DNA of 64,000 nt. Origin: Mesorhizobium plurifarium. Its GTDB lineage: Bacteria; Pseudomonadota; Alphaproteobacteria; Rhizobiales; Rhizobiaceae. The position numbers and the translations under genes were made by a program. Location of the stretch: assembly GCA_000824785.1 (NCBI GenBank), contig CCNB01000012.1:286-64285 (forward strand), given 5' to 3'. Every line of letters starts with the position of its first letter. Within the stretch, counting starts at the first letter, position 1. Below, one piece after another: positions 1-9,424 of this stretch. Under the pieces are notes generated by a model. It had not been told where the DNA came from. It saw only the letters and a program-made list of their open reading frames with translations, and did no database searches.

Positions 1-204
1 GACCTGACAACAAACTGACGCGCTATGAGAGCTGAGCAGAATCTGAGAGCCGCCGCAGCAAACGTTGCTTTTGGACCAAGGGACAAAGGCCGGCTGAACT
101 GACGTGCGAACGGTATGGCCGACGCGAGTACGTTAGACCGGCGGCGACCGTACGGTTCGATGGCGATCAAGGTTGCCGCCTCATACCACTGACGAAAGCG
201 GCTC

Positions 205-828
205 TTAATCCAATGCGATTTCATTTTTGATTCGTGCGAGGCGATTTTCGCCTTCCTCGGGACCGAAGCAGCTTGCGAAATCATTGCATTCCCGGCAACT
301 GGGCGCGCTGCATAGCGAAAATCCTTCGGCCTCACAGAGCTTGCGGTAAAGGTACTTCTTCCATTTCATGTTTTGGGTGTTGCCGGCCGCCAGCGTCGGA
401 AAATGCGTGGCAAGCAGGCGGCTGAGCTCGGTGCGATTGAAAAGGCCAAGGTCCTGCCAGAGATGGTCATTGCGCATGGCACGCCGGGCGATGATCTTGG
501 CAAACCGGGCGCTCGCCGGGTCGCCCGGCAGGGCATGGGCCAGGAGCAGCTCGCGCAAAAGTTCTTCCTCCAGGTCCGGCTCGGGCTCGCCTATCTGTTC
601 CAGGGCGAACGCCTTGACGGGGAAAGTGAGGAAGCTGCGGGCCAGGACATCGCGCAGCTCGGCGCGCGAAAGACCGGTTGCCTCTGTCGCCGTCGCCTCA
701 CCGGCCTCGACTTCCTCGAGCGCACACGAAAGCACGCAGGTAAGCACATGCTGATCGAACTCCAGTTTGATCCGCGGCGATTGGCCAGCGCAGAGGTGGC
801 CACAGTGGTGGGCGAGCATGGGTGCCAT
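205..828 (-). CDS. nifQ: NifQ, molybdenum donor for FeMo-cofactor synthesis
   Basis: NifQ is an iron-sulfur molybdoprotein that supplies molybdenum for FeMo-co assembly in the cytoplasm. The 207-residue protein ends with the family's cysteine signature C-x4-C-x2-C-x5-C (CSAPSCRECNDFASC, near residues 172-186), expected to bind the cluster. An AGGAGA box lies three bases before the ATG at 828; the Met three codons in (819) has better spacing, so either start is possible. It lies 18 bp downstream of a luciferase-like gene on the same strand, so the two are probably co-transcribed. The family call is firm; the metal-binding role is from established knowledge. Confidence 0.93.
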   Translation of the reverse strand: MAPMLAHHCGHLCAGQSPRIKLEFDQHVLTCVLSCALEEVEAGEATATEATGLSRAELRDVLARSFLTFPVKAFALEQIGEPEPDLEEELLRELLLAHALPGDPASARFAKIIARRAMRNDHLWQDLGLFNRTELSRLLATHFPTLAAGNTQNMKWKKYLYRKLCEAEGFSLCSAPSCRECNDFASCFGPEEGENRLARIKNEIALD

Positions 829-846
829 TCTCCTGGTTTTGTCCCA

Positions 847-1899
847 TCAACCGCCCTGATGAGCGAGCGACTTGTTGACCGCAGGGATGATCTTGTCTCC
901 CCAGAGCTCGATCTGGCGCAGCATCGTCTTTTGGTCGAAATCCCCCAACTGGGTCTGAATTGCGATCTGGTTGGGTTTTAAGATATCGATCTCTTCCAAC
1001 AGGCGATCGATCACGCGATTCACGCTGCCGATCGGCAGGTTCCGGCGCATCGTCGCGAATGACATATCTTGCTGAGTTGGCGTTTCTTTTAGCAGATAGC
1101 CGTCCAGGCTCTGCTGGCGACGCTGATGCAGTGCTTCAGACAGCCTGCGCTGGAAGCGGGCATTGTCGAGATAACTGTTGATCTCTGCCTCGTCGTCGCT
1201 CGCATAGCAGCAACGCAGCAGAGATATCTTGGCGTCCGTGACATTCTTGCCTTCGGCAGCCGCCGCCTTCTCGATTGCTTCGCGCAGCGTGCTCAGAGCC
1301 TCCAAGCCGTTGTGGAATGCTGTGACAAAAAGATTGTGTCCCTCACGATAGGCCCGGCCCAGGCGGGCCGTCCCCGCGGCGATCCAGATCGGCGGGGTCG
1401 GCTTCTGGACGGTGCGCACCGAAATCGCCGTCGGGGGAATGTTCTCATACTGGCCGTCGTGCTCGAAGATGTTCTGGTTGAGGCCCTTCAGAAGGATGTC
1501 CAAGTATTCCGAAAAGACCGCCGGCGCCTCATCGATATTGACGCCGAAGCGCTCGAACTCGAATTGCTGGTATCCCGAGCCGACGCCAAGCTCGAGGCGC
1601 CCGTTCGCAACAATGTCGGCGAAGCCGATCTCGGAAAGCAGGCGCTGCGGTTGATAGAGGGGCAGCACGCACACGGCAGTGCCAAGGCGAATGCTATTCG
1701 TCACGCCGGCGCAGTGCGCCACCATCATCAAGGGCGAGGGAATGAGGCAATAATTGTTGAAGTGGTGCTCCGCGAACCACGCAGTATCGAAGCCAGCCTG
1801 CTCCGAAAGAACGGCCTGTTCGATGGAGTTGCGGACAACGCTGTCGCACGATTGGTGATATCCGCGCTGGGCGGCCAGGATGAAGGTTGCGAATTCCAT
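847..1899 (-). CDS. LLM-class flavin-dependent oxidoreductase (luciferase-like monooxygenase)
   Basis: This 350-residue protein belongs to the luciferase-like family of flavin-dependent monooxygenases. It begins MEFATFILAAQRGYH, has AWFAEHHFNNY near residue 40, and carries LELGVGSGYQQFEFERFG and PPIWIAAGTARLGRA, all typical LLM segments. The ATG at 1899 was preferred over an upstream Met because the family core begins there. It sits directly upstream of nifQ. By memory it resembles y4vJ, which lies close to nifQ and a double SDR gene in Sinorhizobium NGR234. The substrate is unknown. Co-location with P450, ferredoxin and SDR genes suggests a shared oxidative pathway, which is inference. Confidence 0.85.
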   Translation of the reverse strand: MEFATFILAAQRGYHQSCDSVVRNSIEQAVLSEQAGFDTAWFAEHHFNNYCLIPSPLMMVAHCAGVTNSIRLGTAVCVLPLYQPQRLLSEIGFADIVANGRLELGVGSGYQQFEFERFGVNIDEAPAVFSEYLDILLKGLNQNIFEHDGQYENIPPTAISVRTVQKPTPPIWIAAGTARLGRAYREGHNLFVTAFHNGLEALSTLREAIEKAAAAEGKNVTDAKISLLRCCYASDDEAEINSYLDNARFQRRLSEALHQRRQQSLDGYLLKETPTQQDMSFATMRRNLPIGSVNRVIDRLLEEIDILKPNQIAIQTQLGDFDQKTMLRQIELWGDKIIPAVNKSLAHQGG

Positions 1900-2191
1900 G
1901 GGGTTTCCCTGTTTACAGAACGGAGCTAGCCATCGGGAGATGCTCTGGGTGCGCACGAGGCCTCGATCTTGCCGTTGGCGGCGGCGGGGTCATGCGGCAA
2001 GCCTTTCGGCGGTTGCAGGCGCACCGAGCGATTGGAACTGCTTCGACAGCGATGAGGACGGACGTTTCGTCTCGCCGAGGATGACATTGTCGGTCACGGC
2101 AGTGCGAGCGCGGCGCCCAACCGGACCATGAACCCTAGGACGAACTCGGCTTCGACGAGCCGCGGCCTGTCGGCTGGCGAATAGTCGACAC

Positions 2192-3790
2192 TCAACAAGC
2201 GGCCTCTGCAAAATACTCGTTATCGAGTTCGCAGGCGTTTCCCGCATCACCGAACGAGTTCCAGCCGCCGTCCACGTACAGGATGGAGCCATTGACGTAT
2301 GAGGCGGCAGACGAAGCCAGGAAGAACGCTGCGTCAGCGACGTCTTCCGGCTGTCCCAGCCTGCCCATCGGGATGCGTCGTGCGATCGTTTTCATGTCGA
2401 TACGGCCGACCTTCGCTAACTGAGCAACGCCAGGCGTGCAAATGCAGCCAGGAGCGACGGTGGCCGTCCGAATGCCGACCGGCCCGAGTTCGGCCGCCAG
2501 GCATCGGGTCAGAATGTCCAGCCCCGCCTGGGAGGCACCATAGGCATGGCGCGGTGCGAACGGCAGAAAGCTGTTGATCGATCCGATGTTGAGGATCACG
2601 CCGCCAGCGCGCATCGTCTTGATCGCTTCGCGAGCGCAGGTGAAGGCCCCGGTAAGATTGACATCCAAGACGTGTTGGATGTGTTCCGGTATTTGTTCGA
2701 TTCCCAACAACAAAGTGTCGGCGGCAGCAGCACCGTTGACGAGCACATCGATGCGCCCGAAGCTCGCCCGCAACTCCTCGAATAGCGCTATGACCTCGTT
2801 CTCGACGGCCACATCCACGCATTTGGCCGGGTTCTTGCCGCGGAGCCACGCAGCGATTTCTGCCGCTGTAGCGCCATCTCTATCAGCAATCACAACGGTA
2901 TCGCCGTTTGCTGCAAAGCGGCGAACGATGGCCGCGCCTATGCCGTTCGCGCCGCCGGTGACGAGCACGATTCGCGCGTCGGTGCGTTCGGCCGGACAGG
3001 ACAGTTCGGCTTGGGGTATCCCATCCACCTGCGGGTGCGCATCCCCCGGCTGGTTGAATGACATCCAGCCTCCGTCGACCGCCAGCACTGAACCGGTGAT
3101 GTAGCGCGCCTGCGAGCTGGTCAGAAAACGCACGGCGAGGGCGATCTCGTCCGGGCGCGCCAAACGCCCCAGCGGCACGCGGCGGCGTACCGCCGCTAGG
3201 TCCACTTTGCCCGCGCGTTCCAGTTCTAACACCATCGGCGTGCGCGTGTAGCCGGGCGCTACCGCCGTCACGCGAATGCCGCGAGAAGCCCACTCACATG
3301 CAAGCGACCTCGTCAACGAGATCAGGCCCGCTTTCGAGGCCGCGTAGGCGTTGCGCTTGGGATTGCTGACGACGCCCGCCATCGAAGCGACGTTGACGAT
3401 GGCGCCGCCCGGCCTCATGCGCCTCGCGGCTTCGCGGGCCATGACGAACGGTCCAGTCAAGTTTACTGCCAGGGCCAGGCGGAAGGCGTCGACATCAGTA
3501 TCGACGCTCGCAGCCATGGTAGGTCCCATCGCGGCGTTGTTGATGAGGACGCTGATCTGGGCGAACTGTGCATCGACCCGACCGTAAAGCGCGAGCACAT
3601 CCTCCTCCCGCGAGACGTCGCACTCGAGGCCGAGATGCGGGTGGCCAAGACCACGGGCCAGTTCAACGACGCCACTGCCGGGAAGGTCTACCGCAACGAC
3701 AGTCTCTCCATCCCTGGCAAGAACTTCGACCAGGGCACGGCCGATCCCACCTGCGGCGCCCGTAATGATGACGATGCGTCCTGTCTGCAT
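2192..3790 (-). CDS. Tandem short-chain dehydrogenase/reductase (two SDR domains fused)
   Basis: This 532-residue protein holds two complete SDR domains in one chain. Domain 1 (about residues 1-250) has the cofactor motif TGAAGGIG, NNAAMGP, a YAASKAG active site and the end AVDGGWMSFNQPG. Domain 2 (about 275-520) has TGGANGIG, NGAAAAD, YGASQAG and YVDGGWNSF. In both, the Tyr-x3-Lys motif should be checked: domain 1 keeps YAASK, while domain 2 reads YGASQ, losing the usual Lys. Domain 2 may therefore be catalytically weak or structural. Most SDRs are about 250 residues, so this is a true duplication and fusion. A double-length SDR (y4vI) is known to me from the NGR234 symbiotic plasmid. Substrate unknown. 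Confidence 0.9.
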   Translation of the reverse strand: MQTGRIVIITGAAGGIGRALVEVLARDGETVVAVDLPGSGVVELARGLGHPHLGLECDVSREEDVLALYGRVDAQFAQISVLINNAAMGPTMAASVDTDVDAFRLALAVNLTGPFVMAREAARRMRPGGAIVNVASMAGVVSNPKRNAYAASKAGLISLTRSLACEWASRGIRVTAVAPGYTRTPMVLELERAGKVDLAAVRRRVPLGRLARPDEIALAVRFLTSSQARYITGSVLAVDGGWMSFNQPGDAHPQVDGIPQAELSCPAERTDARIVLVTGGANGIGAAIVRRFAANGDTVVIADRDGATAAEIAAWLRGKNPAKCVDVAVENEVIALFEELRASFGRIDVLVNGAAAADTLLLGIEQIPEHIQHVLDVNLTGAFTCAREAIKTMRAGGVILNIGSINSFLPFAPRHAYGASQAGLDILTRCLAAELGPVGIRTATVAPGCICTPGVAQLAKVGRIDMKTIARRIPMGRLGQPEDVADAAFFLASSAASYVNGSILYVDGGWNSFGDAGNACELDNEYFAEAAC

Positions 3791-4115
3791 GTTGAGGACT
3801 TCCCGCGCTCCCTTCAGCGATTTCGGCCAATCAATTTGAGCGGCAAAAGATGCGTCGCGCTAAAGCAGCGCGTCCTGGCGATGGCCAGTTGCGGACCCTG
3901 AAAGACGGCCCGGCGATCCGGCAGCGGTCCAACTTCCGATTTGGTAGGCGAGGCTGCTGCGGAACCGGCCAAAAGGACAGGAGCTTGCCTCGATGATTTG
4001 GCGCTTCCAAGGACCCGTACATTGGGGGCACAACCAGTGTCGTCGGCAGGCTCGTGGAACAGAGCCGATCGCTCACGCCGTCGCGGGCAGAAAGGCAATC
4101 CAATTTGGCGCACCT
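3791..4115 (-). other. Intergenic gap between NTF2-like gene and SDR fusion
   Basis: I see no convincing gene, promoter motif or terminator here. The open frames present lack a ribosome site and recognisable family features. The gap separates the P450-ferredoxin-NTF2 genes from the SDR fusion on the same strand. Confidence 0.4.
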
Positions 4116-4757
4116 TCACCGGGCGGTCTTTCGCCGGGATCGCTCTAGCATCGCAAAGTTGTCATGGCCTTGCGTCTCCTCGGCCGATGCGGCTGTGTCG
4201 TTCGAAGCCTCCGAAGAGTCATGGCGAGAAGGAATGCGACGCTTTCCGAGCCTGTAGACCGGATCGTCCGGATGCGGTGCTCCGATCGGCCGTCGCGGGC
4301 CGAACCGTTCTGCCTCAACGATCGCTGGTGGGATCTGCTCCTCTATCCAATCGTAGACCACTGTCCGTTCGGCAATCCGCCACTCCCCTTCCCTCTTGTG
4401 AAACAGATCGCAGTAACGGCCGCACAGGAGCGTCTGGCGCACGTCTTTGTCTTTGTCCGGCGCGCGTTGCAGCGCGGTGAAATAGCTCTCGACCGCAGCC
4501 TCTGCCGAGCCGATGAATTCGATTAGGATATTGGTGATCTGGTGGATGTTACGGGGTCCAGTCTTGAAGACACCGAGTGCAAACTCGATGAACCCTTCTG
4601 CAGGACCGCAATAGGCCCCGTGGTGGTCATGCGCATCGGGCCAGTATGCGCTGCGTAGCGCCGCTTCATCGGCGCGGTCGATCCCGCGGCAGTATCGATA
4701 GAGGCAGTCGCGGATCGCCTCACGGTCGATTAGTTCGGTAATTTTCGTCTGTTCCAT
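4116..4757 (-). CDS. Nuclear transport factor 2-like (SnoaL-type) protein
   Basis: The 213-residue product starts [17 protein letters not shown] and has the layout of small NTF2-fold proteins that act as dehydratases, isomerases or dioxygenase small subunits. Supporting segments are [30 protein letters not shown] and the late [20 protein letters not shown]. The Asp-His-His stretch could hold catalytic residues as in scytalone dehydratase-type proteins. Met at 4757 is chosen because the family starts just before this helix; the upstream extension is arginine-rich and unlike the family. It lies between a ferredoxin gene and an SDR gene, so it may act on a product of the P450. The exact function is not predictable. 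Confidence 0.75.
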   Translation of the reverse strand: MEQTKITELIDREAIRDCLYRYCRGIDRADEAALRSAYWPDAHDHHGAYCGPAEGFIEFALGVFKTGPRNIHQITNILIEFIGSAEAAVESYFTALQRAPDKDKDVRQTLLCGRYCDLFHKREGEWRIAERTVVYDWIEEQIPPAIVEAERFGPRRPIGAPHPDDPVYRLGKRRIPSRHDSSEASNDTAASAEETQGHDNFAMLERSRRKTAR

Positions 4758-4930
4758 CGGCTCTGCCAAAAATTCTGTGATCGGAAGAGGTGTTTTGCGA
4801 ACCGCACCTTGGCGTTCGCGCATCCTGGGGTCATCTCGATGCTGCAGGTGCCCCTGCGTAGTTGTACGAGGACGGTGGAACCGAAGGTGCGTGGCTCCGT
4901 TCCCGTACGGGCCACCTGGGTCGATCCCTT

Positions 4931-5176
4931 TCATGCCCGGCGGACTCTCGGTGGAATGACGTCCGGTTCAACTCGTGCTGCAGGGTTCAGGTCGAGTTTA
5001 AGTGCACGTTCGGGACAGGATCGCGCGCCTCGCGATGCAGTCAGTTTCTCCTCTTCCGCAACTTCGATGTTACCGGGCAGGATGTAACCGGCGTCATCGA
5101 GCTTGAAGATGTGTGGCGCGTGCGCCGCGCATCGCGCGTGACCCTGGCATTTGGCATTTTGGACGATGATGCGCAT
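4931..5176 (-). CDS. Small 3Fe-4S-type ferredoxin, partner of the adjacent P450
   Basis: This 81-residue ferredoxin has cysteines in [14 protein letters not shown] and a later SCPERAL, the C-x5-C ... C-P pattern of single-cluster ferredoxins that feed bacterial cytochromes P450. It starts [13 protein letters not shown] at 5176, about 47 bp after the P450 stop codon on the same strand. This pairing is common: the ferredoxin carries electrons from a reductase to the P450 heme. No ferredoxin reductase gene is present in the window. The C-terminus (about residues 64-81) is rich in Arg, Val and Pro and may be disordered. Confidence 0.85.
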   Translation of the reverse strand: MRIIVQNAKCQGHARCAAHAPHIFKLDDAGYILPGNIEVAEEEKLTASRGARSCPERALKLDLNPAARVEPDVIPPRVRRA

Positions 5177-5223
5177 GGCGCTGCCTCCATTGTCTTTGCA
5201 CCTCGGCTCGCGGCGGGGCTTGG

Positions 5224-6441
5224 TCAGGACCAGTCTAGAATCAGATTTTCGATCCCGAACACATGACCGCCAGAGGTGATGGGTGCCGTGCACTTCTTGA
5301 TCCGGAAGGCGGGGATGCGCGCCAGCCACTCCTCCAGGCCAATGACGATCTCGCGCCGGGCAAGGTGTGAGCCAAGGCAACGGTGGGGACCATAGCCAAA
5401 GGTGGCATGGCGGTTGTCCTCTCGCGCCAGATCGACCGTGTTGGGGCATTCGAATTCCGCCGGGTCGCGATTGGCGATCGTTGTGGCGCAGGAAACATAA
5501 TCTCCCTTGCGGATCGGCGCGCCTTCGAAGTCGATATCTTTCGTTGCCACGCGGATCAACTGAACGGTCGGATAAGCGCGCAGCAACTCTTCGGCCGCGG
5601 CCACGATGCGGCCTGGTTCGCCGCGCAGCAATTCCTGATCCTTGAGGTTGCGTGCGAGATAGGCCAGGTCAAAGCCTATGGCTGCAGCAACAGTGTCGAG
5701 CCCCGCAACAAAGACAAGCACGCCGACCCCGCGCACTTCCTGTTTGGTCAGGCGGCGGCCCTCGACCTGTGCCTGCACGATGAAAGTCATGAAATCATCA
5801 ACCAGGTCATTGCGGCGGGCGGCTGCAAGTTCATCAATGAACGATACGATCGTCCGGGCCGCGGCCGGCCGTTTCACATCGTCGCCGTGGAGCAGATCCC
5901 TCCCCCATCCGACAAATGTGTCGATTCGGTCATCCGGTAGCCCTAGGAGATGAAGGAAGATGCTTACCGTGAACGGAAATGCGAAATCCTTCATGACGTC
6001 GCAGCTTGTGCCCGATGCGGCGATCCCGTCGATGAGCCTGATTGCCCGCTCGCGGACAGCCGGCTCCAATGCTGCCACCCGCTTTGGCGAAAACAGCGGA
6101 TTGAGCAGTGAGCGAAAGGCGCCATGGGCAGGAGGATCGAGTTCAAGTGGGATCATCGGCCAGCTTTCGCCCAGGGCGGAGGCAAAGATGTTGCGATGGC
6201 TGGAAAAAGTTTCGCTGTCCTGCAGCACCCGGCGCTGGTCGCTGGCGCGGGTGATCACCCAGGTGCCCCTGCCGTCGCGCGTGTTGAGGGGTGAATAAAA
6301 GATAGGCGGGCCGGAATGGACGCAAGCCACTGCTGCGTGGGGATCCCCGTTGGGAGTCGGTGACATGCCTGGCGAAGTGAACAGGCTGAAGTCCCTCACC
6401 ATTTCGGGCGGGACATGATCTGGAACGGGATTTGTCGCCAT
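5224..6441 (-). CDS. Cytochrome P450
   Basis: This 405-residue soluble bacterial P450 shows the I-helix oxygen-activation motif (VFVAGLDTVAAAIG), the K-helix ExxR (EELLRAYP), and the heme-binding loop FGYGPHRCLGSHLAR with the proximal Cys. The start ATG at 6441 follows a GGAGAAGAGG ribosome site. It heads a minus-strand series with a ferredoxin, an NTF2-like protein and an SDR fusion. P450s next to nifQ are known from NGR234 (y4vG, CYP127 family), and I think this is a relative. It is not the gibberellin operon of other rhizobia: no GGPP synthase or diterpene cyclase is present. Substrate unknown. Confidence 0.92.
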   Translation of the reverse strand: MATNPVPDHVPPEMVRDFSLFTSPGMSPTPNGDPHAAVACVHSGPPIFYSPLNTRDGRGTWVITRASDQRRVLQDSETFSSHRNIFASALGESWPMIPLELDPPAHGAFRSLLNPLFSPKRVAALEPAVRERAIRLIDGIAASGTSCDVMKDFAFPFTVSIFLHLLGLPDDRIDTFVGWGRDLLHGDDVKRPAAARTIVSFIDELAAARRNDLVDDFMTFIVQAQVEGRRLTKQEVRGVGVLVFVAGLDTVAAAIGFDLAYLARNLKDQELLRGEPGRIVAAAEELLRAYPTVQLIRVATKDIDFEGAPIRKGDYVSCATTIANRDPAEFECPNTVDLAREDNRHATFGYGPHRCLGSHLARREIVIGLEEWLARIPAFRIKKCTAPITSGGHVFGIENLILDWS

Positions 6442-7117
6442 TTGGCCTCTTCTCCTGAACGCCGGGCGTTCATGCGCTAGATTGAGATTGCAGCCCGATC
6501 TCGCCCGGTAAGTCCCAGCTCTAGCGTGTCGTCATTGTGTTGCGCGATGCAGCCAAACTGCGCACCAGCGCAAGAGATCGTTTGCGCATTCAAGCAGCAG
6601 AGGCTCCTGTTTCGTGTTGCGTTTCTAAAGCGTAACCCACTGGGTATCCCATTGAAGTTGAGAGGCTGGTCAGTCATCGCTGAATTCCGTGACGCACCGC
6701 TGCTGGCGCCCCGAAATTGTCTAAGCAAGTTGCGTGCCGGATCGGCCGTATCGATGGTGCTGTTCCGATCTCAGCCACCACCGGGACCGGCGCTCATTGG
6801 ACGACCACATGTCCTCCCGGCAAAACGTCCGACAACCGACACCTGCGGTCAGCTTTGTCGCGTCCGCGACACGGGGGACTGTTCGGCTTGGCTCCTGTTA
6901 AACCTTGGTTCAGACCAAAGTATGCAGAACCTTCTGGGCTCTTCTGCCAAGTTGGCGTAATGTTGAGATCGTTTGGTCTCCGATACGCCAAGCATTGCGG
7001 TCGTCGCCGAGTACCGCAGCCATTCGGCTTTCTCCCTCCCAAACCGACAGGAAGGCTCGAGGCCTTGATTGAGTGGCCGATCGAGGACGATTGGCCATTG
7101 GCGTGGATCTAAGCTGT
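6442..7117. other. Long intergenic region without a recognised gene
   Basis: This stretch upstream of the P450 contains only short open frames with no ribosome sites or family features. I found no clear NifA site or -24/-12 promoter for the P450 here. It borders a transposase remnant, so it is probably scrambled mobile-element DNA. Confidence 0.4.
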
Positions 7118-7322
7118 CTCGGTCGCGGTGATTATCGCCGTCGGCGTCGACAACGGCCCATTGCCGCGAGGTGCTTGGCTGAGCGTCGGCACCTCCGTGG
7201 CCAGGCCGACCTGGACGGAGCTCCTGCGCAAACTGACGCGCCGCGGCTTCAGAGACGTCAAGCTTGTCGTCTCCAACGCCCATGACGGCATCAAGGCGAC
7301 GGTCTCGAAGGTGCTCCAGCTA
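7118..7322 (+). pseudogene. IS256-family transposase remnant
   Basis: A single fragment reads like the central part of an IS256 (mutator-type) transposase: VIIAVGVDN, then WTELLRKLTRRGFRDVKLV and SNAHDGIKATVSKVL. In intact members this segment lies around the second catalytic Asp. Both ends are missing and the flanking frames do not continue the family. The element is dead. It lies between the P450 and hmuS genes and is a sign of past transposition. Confidence 0.7.
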
Positions 7323-7514
7323 CTCGGTAGCGCTGCCGGGCAAGTACGCTCAACGGCGACCGTGAGGTGGCGTGGTTGACGAAGTTCGCGCCAAAACCTT
7401 CGCTACCGAGGCCGACCGCATCGAAGGCCAAAGTGTTATCCGCCGGATTGAATCCAAGATCGAGGTATTATCCCGGTCGGGTCCGAAACGCGGGTCACAT
7501 CCAGGGATCGGGTT

Positions 7515-7768
7515 GTGAAATTGGAATACGAACGTGTCGTTGCCTGTGCCCCAGGTCAGAAAATCCCTGCCATCACCAACAAAGAGGCCGTCATTACCGG
7601 GACCCCATAGAGCTTGTCATTATCCTCAGCAGTGATGCGCGGTTCGTCTCGGCCGTTGTCGCCATACGGGTAATCATTGCCCTCCTCTCCAAAGACCCGA
7701 TCATTGCCTGCGCCACCGAAGACTCGGTCATTGCCGGGGCCTGCCGAAATGGAATCGTTACCTCGTCA
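7515..7768 (-). pseudogene. RTX (hemolysin-type calcium-binding) repeat gene remnant
   Basis: On the minus strand, glycine-aspartate nonapeptide repeats can be read: RGNDSISAGPGNDRVFGG, AGNDRVFGEEGNDYPYG, then GNDGLFVGDGRDFLTWG and TGNDTFVFQ after a frame change. These GGxGxD-type repeats form calcium-binding parallel beta rolls in secreted type I substrates. The frame is interrupted once, no start is visible and no secretion genes are nearby, so this is a decayed fragment. NodO, a secreted nodulation protein, belongs to the same broad family, but the fragment is too short to say which protein it came from. Confidence 0.6.
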
Positions 7769-7940
7769 ATCCATTTACGCGATGGATGCGTGATTGCGAC
7801 GACCGAAACGATCCGTGACAGCACGGGAAGCAATAGCTACGCGCTCACTCGCTCCGCAGGCAAAGCGTTTGCCAGCAGAATGCCGAGCCCCGGCGCGAGC
7901 GCCGAGCGAAAACGGAAAACAACATGCAATGGGTCTTGCC

Positions 7941-9002
7941 TCATGCAGCGGTCGGACCGGGAATGCGTGGCAGGGTCTCGGCCAGAAACCGCCAGTCCTC
8001 GCGCTCGCCCTCGCCTTCGCGGCGCTTGCCAAAGAACTGGATAATCATCTTGCCATCGGCGCCGTAGGCTTCGAGCGAGGTGACGTGACCGTCCTTGGTC
8101 GGCTTACGAACGGCCCAGACCTCTTTGATGTGGTGAGTCCCCAGATGCAGGTGGAAGGTCTCGTCGAGCACATTGATCCACGGCCCGATTGTTTTGACCC
8201 ACTTGATCGGACCGGAATGGATCTGGATGCAGCCACGATTGCCTACAAAGCACATGATCGGCATTTCGTCTTCGGCCGCCTGTTGAAACATGGCGCCGAT
8301 GGCGTCCTTTTCGAGCGCCCAAGCGTAAACCTCGCCGACCATACGCACCGCCTCGCGGCGGCTGAGCCTCAGTCTCTTCAACATGTCGAAGAATTGATGC
8401 ACGTCCGTCAGCTGGCTCCAGCACTCGCGTAGATCCTCCACCGTGGCGGCTTGGTCAGGAACCTCTGCGTCATCGTTGGCTCGGCTCGCCTTGAATACTA
8501 CGATCGGCTCCTGGTTCGAGGATTCCAGCTCGGCCACCAGCTTCTGATAAGCATTGAGATTTGAGGCGGGCCCGAGTTGCACCTTGTGCATCGCCTTGCC
8601 GGCGGCATCAAAGAATTGCAGGCTACGGACAATGTCCTTGCCACTGCGCTTCTCGACAGCAAAGCCATGCGCCCAAACTTTCGGGAAGATACGCAAGTCG
8701 ATCTCGTCGCCAAGCACCAGAGCATGCTTGTTGCCGGTGACCACCTTGTCGTAGACGCCGAACTTTTCATGCACAGCACTTTCATTGCGGGTATGCGCCA
8801 CCACCTCGCCGACCGCTTCGAGGCCGGTCAGCAGATCATTGACCCGCGGCTCGACACGAATCGCGCCCAGACCGCAATGCGCGGCGACCAGTTCCGCTTC
8901 CGAAATGCCCAGTCGGGCGGCGAGATCGTGCTCACGTATCTTTGGATTGTCTTGCTGCGCCCGTCGGATTTCGTGCGGCGATGGTCTCTCGCGCTGGTCC
9001 AT
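7941..9002 (-). CDS. hmuS: HmuS/HemS-like heme-degrading or heme-trafficking protein
   Basis: HmuS-family proteins are cytoplasmic and release iron from imported heme or pass heme on. The protein from Met 9002 has 353 residues, the usual length, and shows the duplicated family fold: repeat 1 with NESAVHEKFGVYDKV and LVLGDEIDLRIFPKVWAHGF, repeat 2 with GNRGCIQIHSGPIKWVKTIG and NVLDETFHLHLGTHHIKE. An alternative Met lies six codons upstream (9020). A decayed hemP lies just upstream. A -24/-12 promoter at 9323-9337 and the NifA-type site at 9425-9440 point toward it, suggesting expression in the nitrogen-fixing state. No heme transporter genes are in the window. Confidence 0.88.
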   Translation of the reverse strand: MDQRERPSPHEIRRAQQDNPKIREHDLAARLGISEAELVAAHCGLGAIRVEPRVNDLLTGLEAVGEVVAHTRNESAVHEKFGVYDKVVTGNKHALVLGDEIDLRIFPKVWAHGFAVEKRSGKDIVRSLQFFDAAGKAMHKVQLGPASNLNAYQKLVAELESSNQEPIVVFKASRANDDAEVPDQAATVEDLRECWSQLTDVHQFFDMLKRLRLSRREAVRMVGEVYAWALEKDAIGAMFQQAAEDEMPIMCFVGNRGCIQIHSGPIKWVKTIGPWINVLDETFHLHLGTHHIKEVWAVRKPTKDGHVTSLEAYGADGKMIIQFFGKRREGEGEREDWRFLAETLPRIPGPTAA

Positions 9003-9011
9003 GTGTTTAAC

Positions 9012-9165
9012 GACCTTCATCTGCTTGTTGAGGATCAGCTCAGTTGCCGGGTGGTCGTCGACTGAGCTCAGCGTGGTGCTCGATGCCGACCTCCTGCTCG
9101 TCCAGGAGCAGGGTGCTGCTGGCGAGAGTGCGTGATCGCCATCGAAACCGGGCATGTCGTCTGAG
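9012..9165 (-). pseudogene. Frameshifted hemP (hemin uptake protein) remnant
   Basis: Immediately upstream of hmuS one frame gives RTLASSTLLLDEQEVGIEHH, matching the start of HemP/HmuP (R-x-S-S-x-x-L ... E-V-x-I-x-H). The typical HemP ending, ELILNKQ, is found one frame over near 9020-9030. A single frameshift around 9060 would explain both. HemP is about 50-65 residues and is normally encoded beside hmuS. I regard this as a recently broken gene; a sequencing error is the main alternative. Confidence 0.5.
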
Positions 9166-9322
9166 CGGCGAGGAGCCGATTCCACCCGCGCAGAGAGGTT
9201 CTGACCCAGCCCTGACATGTTGCCCCAGCCTTGACATGTGGCTTGCTCCATTGATCGATCGCGAGGGCACTCGCAGCATGATTGTCGTCTCGGCGGTGTT
9301 TGCCGCATCGCCAATAGGCGTT

Positions 9323-9337
9323 TCAAAACTCGTGCCA
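9323..9337 (-). promoter_or_regulatory. Sigma-54 (-24/-12) promoter facing hmuS
   Basis: The minus strand reads TGGCACGAGTTTTGA. This is the -24 element TGGCACG and a -12 element TTGA in place of TTGC, with correct spacing. It lies about 88 bp from the NifA-type site at 9425-9440 and points to the hemP remnant and hmuS. Confidence 0.6.
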
Positions 9338-9424
9338 ATTCGCCTGAACAAGCGTAAAAAACGTTCCGCACACTGATCAATGATTTATGTGAGAGTTCAG
9401 TGGGAACCGAGGCCGGACACTTCG

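Noticed and set aside
3941..4480. Long plus-strand open frame opposite the NTF2-like gene
   Set aside because: Arg/Ser-rich composition, no ribosome site; it is the antisense shadow of a real gene.
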